Shown: positions 5,653-8,386 of the stretch, piece after piece
Position numbering within the stretch: position 1 is the stretch's first letter
Layout of the letters: the number at the start of each line of letters is the position of its first letter
Assembly (NCBI GenBank): GCA_025937075.1
Contig: JAICSD010000179.1
Span: 1-8,386 of the forward strand
Length of the DNA: 8,386 nucleotides
Direction: 5' to 3'
DNA from: Vicinamibacteria bacterium
GTDB taxonomy: Bacteria; Acidobacteriota; Vicinamibacteria; Vicinamibacterales; 2-12-FULL-66-21
Notes under the pieces: generated by a model
Told to the model about the DNA's origin: nothing
The model's input: the letters and a program-made list of their open reading frames with translations, nothing else
Databases searched by the model: none
Made by a program: the position numbers and the translations under genes

Positions 5653-7818
5653 TCACTTCGCAAGCGGATCGGGCCTGAGCTGGAAGTGCATCACTTTGCT
5701 CTGTGTCCCCTTCCCGGTCTCCATGTGGAACGGCGCGCGGGTGCTCACCGTCGCCCACAACCCGCGCCCCTTCCATCCCGCGCGCGGATCATCGATTCGG
5801 CCGTCCATCCATTTCGTGTAGAAGCCGAGCGGATACGGCACGCGCAGCACGACCCACTTGCCGTCCTTCAGCACGAGCAGTCCTTCGGAGGCGTTGCCCG
5901 TGTCGATGGGCGTATTCGCGCCAAGGCCGAGCGTATCGAACTGATCGACCCACGTGTAGTAGCTCGCCTCGGCGCTTCCCGAGTCGGTAACGCCCTTCAG
6001 TTGCGGAAGCGGCTCCGGGTACAGCGTCCAGCCTTCAGGGCAGTGCTGGCCGGTCGCCGTCGGGCCGTTCAGTGGACCCTTGCACTTTCTGCGATCGAAG
6101 CTCGCCATGTGCCCGCTTGCGAGCGCCGCCCACACGACGCCATTTCGATCCACGTCCATGCCGCGTGGAGAGAATCCATGAACGGACGCCTTGGGATTCG
6201 TCGCGGGCGGCTCGTAGACTTCGACGAGCGCGGTCTCGGGCGGATGCGGGCCGGGATTGAGCCGGAGAATCGCTCCCGGGAATCCAAGCACCGATCCCCA
6301 GATCGAGCCGTCGGGCGCGGGCGAGACAGCGTAGAACCCTCCCCCGCCGTATCGCTTGTCCTTCGCGGGATCGAGCGGCTGATCCGGCTCGACGTACTCG
6401 TCGCGCCTGCCGTTCCCGTTGGTGTCCATGATGAGCGCGGTCCAGCCCTGCGACGCCGCTTCATCGCCGGTCTGATCGAACATCTTCGTGTTCAGCCACC
6501 CGACGACCGCGCCGCCGCCGCTCGTCCACAACGTCCGGTTCGCGTCTTCCGCGAACATGAGGTGATGTGTGCTGAAACAGGTGCTGATGTGCGTCAGCCT
6601 GCCCGATTTCGGATCGTAGACCGCGAGGTGCCGGCCGGCGCGCTGCAGCGGATAGAGCTTCGCTGATGGATGCGTCGATCCCGCCTTGCAGAAATCGGGG
6701 TTGTCGGGCGGCCGGACGGCGGAGGTGATCCAGACGCGTCCGGTCTCGTCGAACATCGGATTGTGGACGTTGTTCCTGCTCGTCCACAACACGTCATTGC
6801 CCCAGTAGGGGGAGGGCTGCAGCATCATCGGGCTCGTCGGCTGCGTGTTCGGATCGCGCACCGTGAGCTTCACCTGGCTCACGCTGTTGTGGACGGGATC
6901 GAGCACCGGGAGGTAGTCCTTGCTCAGTTCCATCGCGCCGTAAATCAGGCCGTTCGCGTTCAGCGCCGGGTGCCTGCGGTCGGTCGAGACTTCGTCATGG
7001 AGATAGCCGGTCGGGTCCGCCCAGTCCCACTCGGTGATGACGACATTGCGCTCGACGCCCTGCGGCCGCGGCGGTGCCGACGGCAGCTCGCCGGCAGCAA
7101 TGCGATCCGTCCAGTCGCCGAACATCGCGAGCGCGCGCTTCGCGCCGAACTGGTTGAGCGTACTGATCATGTTGACGCCGGCCTGGCCGGACTGAAGGCG
7201 CCGCTGCCACGCGTCAGCCGAATTCTCGAACCGTCCGAGCGCGGGCAGCAGCTCGCGCGTCGCCTTGGTCCCCAGCTGGTGGCACGCCGTGCAGCCGCCC
7301 GACTTCAGGTTGCGAATCCACTCCGCCTGGCTGCCGATGTTGGGCGAGATGCCGTTGCCGGTCGGACCCGTGCCCGGGAACTCCTTCTTGTCCGGCACGC
7401 TGATGAGCGAGAGCCAGTAGCCTGCTGGATAGTACTGGGCCGCTGCGTGCGCGTCTGGCGCGACGACGGCCTTCAGGTTCAGCGTCTTCCCTGGAGACGT
7501 CGATGTTTTCGGCGAGTCCACGAGCCCGTAGCCGCGTACCCAGACCGAGTACGTGGCCTTCGGAAGGTCGGGCAGGAGATAACGGCCGCGGTCGTCGGTC
7601 ACGACGATCCGGACGAACCGCGTCGGCAGCTCCGTCGTTTCGGCGATGACCCAGACGCCTGCTTCCGGTCCCTTCGCGCCCGTCACGACGCCGCCGATGT
7701 CATCGGCATCGATCGCGACCGCGTCGCTCGACGCTTGACGCGCGCTGGTGCTGACAGCGATGGATGCGGCCATGAGTGCGGCGCCCGCCGCGGCAGAGAG
7801 CACTCTCATCGTCTTCAT
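5653..7818 (-). CDS. Exported c-type cytochrome with carboxypeptidase-regulatory-like domain and beta-propeller
   Basis: 721 residues from ATG at 7818, which has GGAGG at 7827-7823; longer in-frame starts lack this and bury the signal peptide. Residues 1-27 (MKTMRVLSAAAGAALMAASI, ending near SARQA) are a signal peptide. Residues about 40-118 form an Ig-like carboxypeptidase-regulatory/CnaB-type domain (IGGVVTGAKGPEAGVWVIAE, then DDRGRYLLPDLP). Residues about 125-250 are a cytochrome c domain with one haem-binding CTACH (176-180), candidate axial Met at 217 or 232, and DWTDRIAAGELP before RPQGVERNVV. The remainder looks like a beta-propeller of the streptogramin-lyase/SMP-30 kind, with repeated His...G-x-x-W blade motifs (VHNPMFDETGRVWITS, STHHLMFAEDANRTLW, GFSPRGMDVDRNGVVW). 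DTNGNGRRDE (465-474) resembles an EF-hand calcium loop. The protein is probably periplasmic and electron-transferring or redox-active; its reaction is unknown to me. Convergent with the transporter operon, 44 bp away. Confidence 0.85.
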   Translation of the reverse strand: MKTMRVLSAAAGAALMAASIAVSTSARQASSDAVAIDADDIGGVVTGAKGPEAGVWVIAETTELPTRFVRIVVTDDRGRYLLPDLPKATYSVWVRGYGLVDSPKTSTSPGKTLNLKAVVAPDAHAAAQYYPAGYWLSLISVPDKKEFPGTGPTGNGISPNIGSQAEWIRNLKSGGCTACHQLGTKATRELLPALGRFENSADAWQRRLQSGQAGVNMISTLNQFGAKRALAMFGDWTDRIAAGELPSAPPRPQGVERNVVITEWDWADPTGYLHDEVSTDRRHPALNANGLIYGAMELSKDYLPVLDPVHNSVSQVKLTVRDPNTQPTSPMMLQPSPYWGNDVLWTSRNNVHNPMFDETGRVWITSAVRPPDNPDFCKAGSTHPSAKLYPLQRAGRHLAVYDPKSGRLTHISTCFSTHHLMFAEDANRTLWTSGGGAVVGWLNTKMFDQTGDEAASQGWTALIMDTNGNGRRDEYVEPDQPLDPAKDKRYGGGGFYAVSPAPDGSIWGSVLGFPGAILRLNPGPHPPETALVEVYEPPATNPKASVHGFSPRGMDVDRNGVVWAALASGHMASFDRRKCKGPLNGPTATGQHCPEGWTLYPEPLPQLKGVTDSGSAEASYYTWVDQFDTLGLGANTPIDTGNASEGLLVLKDGKWVVLRVPYPLGFYTKWMDGRIDDPRAGWKGRGLWATVSTRAPFHMETGKGTQSKVMHFQLRPDPLAK

Positions 7819-7822
7819 AGAG

Positions 7823-7827
7823 CCTCC
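7823..7827 (-). promoter_or_regulatory. Ribosome binding site (GGAGG) that decides the cytochrome start
   Basis: GGAGG on the minus strand, four bases before ATG 7818. It is the only strong Shine-Dalgarno sequence ahead of a gene start in this window. It places the start at MKTMRVLS rather than at the upstream in-frame ATG near 7878; the second ATG (7809) would have a spacing of 13 bases, which is less favourable. Confidence 0.7.
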
Positions 7828-7852
7828 GCGATGTGTGCCGAAGATTCTGGCG

Positions 7853-7858
7853 ATTGTA
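7853..7858 (-). promoter_or_regulatory. Candidate -10 element (TACAAT) for the exported cytochrome gene
   Basis: On the minus strand TACAAT (7858-7853) lies 34 bases upstream of the ATG at 7818, so transcription would start near 7846 and give a leader of about 28 bases carrying the GGAGG ribosome binding site. It is the same hexamer as the one ahead of the permease gene at 823. No good -35 match is present at the expected distance, so the call rests on the -10 alone. It sits in the 90-bp gap after the vapC stop. Confidence 0.35.
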
Positions 7859-7908
7859 GCGCAGCAGACGTAGGGCACGCCTCTGTGTCCAGGTGTCCTC
7901 AGCGGCAG

Positions 7909-8311
7909 CTACGGCGCGATGACCCGCAGCTTTGGATAGTACGTCCGATAGTGCCGCGCGTCACGCGTGAGGAGGGTGTGACCGGCGATCGCGGCGTGGG
8001 CGCCGATGTAGAAATCGGGTAAAGGCCGATCGTCGGGTGCCTTCGCGGCGCCTGTACGCCAGGAACGCCTTGCCCGCGAGAAAACCGGCTTCCCAGGGGA
8101 GCGGTTCGCGCACGAAATAGTCGGCAGGCAGCGCATCGTCCAGATCCTCGATGCTGTCGAACGCAATCGAGACTTCCGCATAGACGAGCGGATTGATCAC
8201 GAGAGGCCCCTGCTCGGCGGCCTGCGCCAGCATCGACGCCGACCAGTCGAGCCATTCGTCGTCTTCCGCCATGACGTCGATCAGCACGTTGCTGTCGACG
8301 AGCGTCGACAT
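7909..8311 (-). pseudogene. vapC: VapC-type PIN-domain ribonuclease toxin, frameshifted
   Basis: From ATG 8311 the frame reads LVDSNVLIDVM, the start of a PIN domain, and continues normally to about residue 95 (YRRREGTRRS), then turns into arginine-rich sequence unlike the family and ends at 7961. The rest of the domain, PLPDFYIGAHAAIAG with TLLTRDARHY and the C terminus KLRVIAP, is in another frame and ends at TAG 7911-7909. Removing one C of the CC at 8026-8027 (a G in the coding strand) restores a single 133-residue protein, the normal VapC length. The four acidic metal ligands would be Asp6, Glu46, Asp99 and Asp117; the break comes before the last two, so the product as read should be inactive. 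VapC toxins cleave tRNA or rRNA and are held in check by VapB. The start lies one base after the stop of the antitoxin gene. The break may be a real mutation or a sequencing/assembly error. Confidence 0.88.
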
Positions 8312-8312
8312 G

Positions 8313-8386
8313 TCAGTCGCCCCGCGTGAGCGCCATGATCTGGTCGGTCGTCATGCGCGTGCTCGCGCGACCGCGCAGGTGCATCG
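8313..8386 (-). CDS. vapB: VapB-type antitoxin (AbrB/SpoVT-like), C-terminal end only
   Basis: Only the last 23 complete codons are in the window, reading MHLRGRASTRMTTDQIMALTRGD and then TGA at 8315-8313. The motif HLRGRA...RMTTDQIMALTRG is the characteristic tail of AbrB/MazE/SpoVT-type antitoxins that accompany VapC toxins; the DNA-binding swapped-hairpin barrel should lie just past the right edge. The tail is the part that would be expected to occupy the toxin. Its stop is separated from the vapC ATG by a single base, the tight spacing normal for a toxin-antitoxin operon. The visible part has no defect. Confidence 0.8.
   Translation of the reverse strand, partial: MHLRGRASTRMTTDQIMALTRGD

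Noticed and set aside
7819..7878. Earlier ATG (near 7878) for the cytochrome gene
   Set aside because: It would place 20 residues before the signal peptide, lacks a ribosome binding site and lies upstream of the candidate -10 element at 7858-7853.
6670..8022. Long open frame (450 codons) on the plus strand across the cytochrome gene
   Set aside because: Arg/Ala/Val-rich, low-complexity translation with no recognisable motif, directly antisense to a gene with signal peptide, CxxCH and ribosome binding site; typical mirror frame of GC-rich DNA.
7961..8181. Programmed +1 frameshift to make full-length VapC
   Set aside because: No clear slippery sequence or rare-codon pause is visible at 8020-8035, and VapC genes are not known to use frameshifting; a mutation or sequencing error is simpler.

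Overview
The window is GC-rich bacterial chromosome with dense genes, short intergenic gaps and no rRNA, tRNA, CRISPR array or insertion sequence that I can see. The gene content (a MacB-type permease, an exported VOC protein, an exported cytochrome c/beta-propeller protein with a carboxypeptidase-regulatory-like domain, and an AbrB-type VapBC pair) together with the base composition suggests an Acidobacteriota genome, perhaps Vicinamibacteria-like. That placement is inference from family distribution, not a proven assignment.

Layout, left to right. (1) Minus strand, 1-808: an exported protein with two VOC (glyoxalase-fold) domains, cut off by the left edge. (2) Plus strand, 823-2040: a MacB/YknZ-type permease, divergent from the VOC gene with only 14 bp between the start codons and a -10-like TACAAT placed for a leaderless mRNA. 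(3) Minus strand, 3404-2065: an operon of an AI-2E-family membrane protein followed by a CsaA-like tRNA-binding-domain protein, coupled by a GTGA overlap. (4) Plus strand, 3426-5608: an operon of a substrate-binding/permease fusion followed by its ATPase, again coupled by a GTGA overlap; together they should form a complete polar amino acid importer. Operons 3 and 4 are divergent, 21 bp apart, and share a perfect 6-6-6 inverted repeat in the gap. (5) Two strong hairpins between convergent genes at 5598-5651. (6) Minus strand, 7818-5653: an exported, probably monohaem cytochrome c fused to a beta-propeller. (7) Minus strand, 8386-7909: the tail of an AbrB-type VapB antitoxin and a PIN-domain VapC toxin whose reading frame is broken by a single extra base.

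I did not find a clearly new multi-gene system. The items most worth a second look are the palindromic operator candidate at the divergent transporter promoters, the frameshifted VapC, the domain architecture of the exported cytochrome protein, and the paired hairpin element, which looks like a dispersed palindromic repeat doing duty as a two-way terminator.
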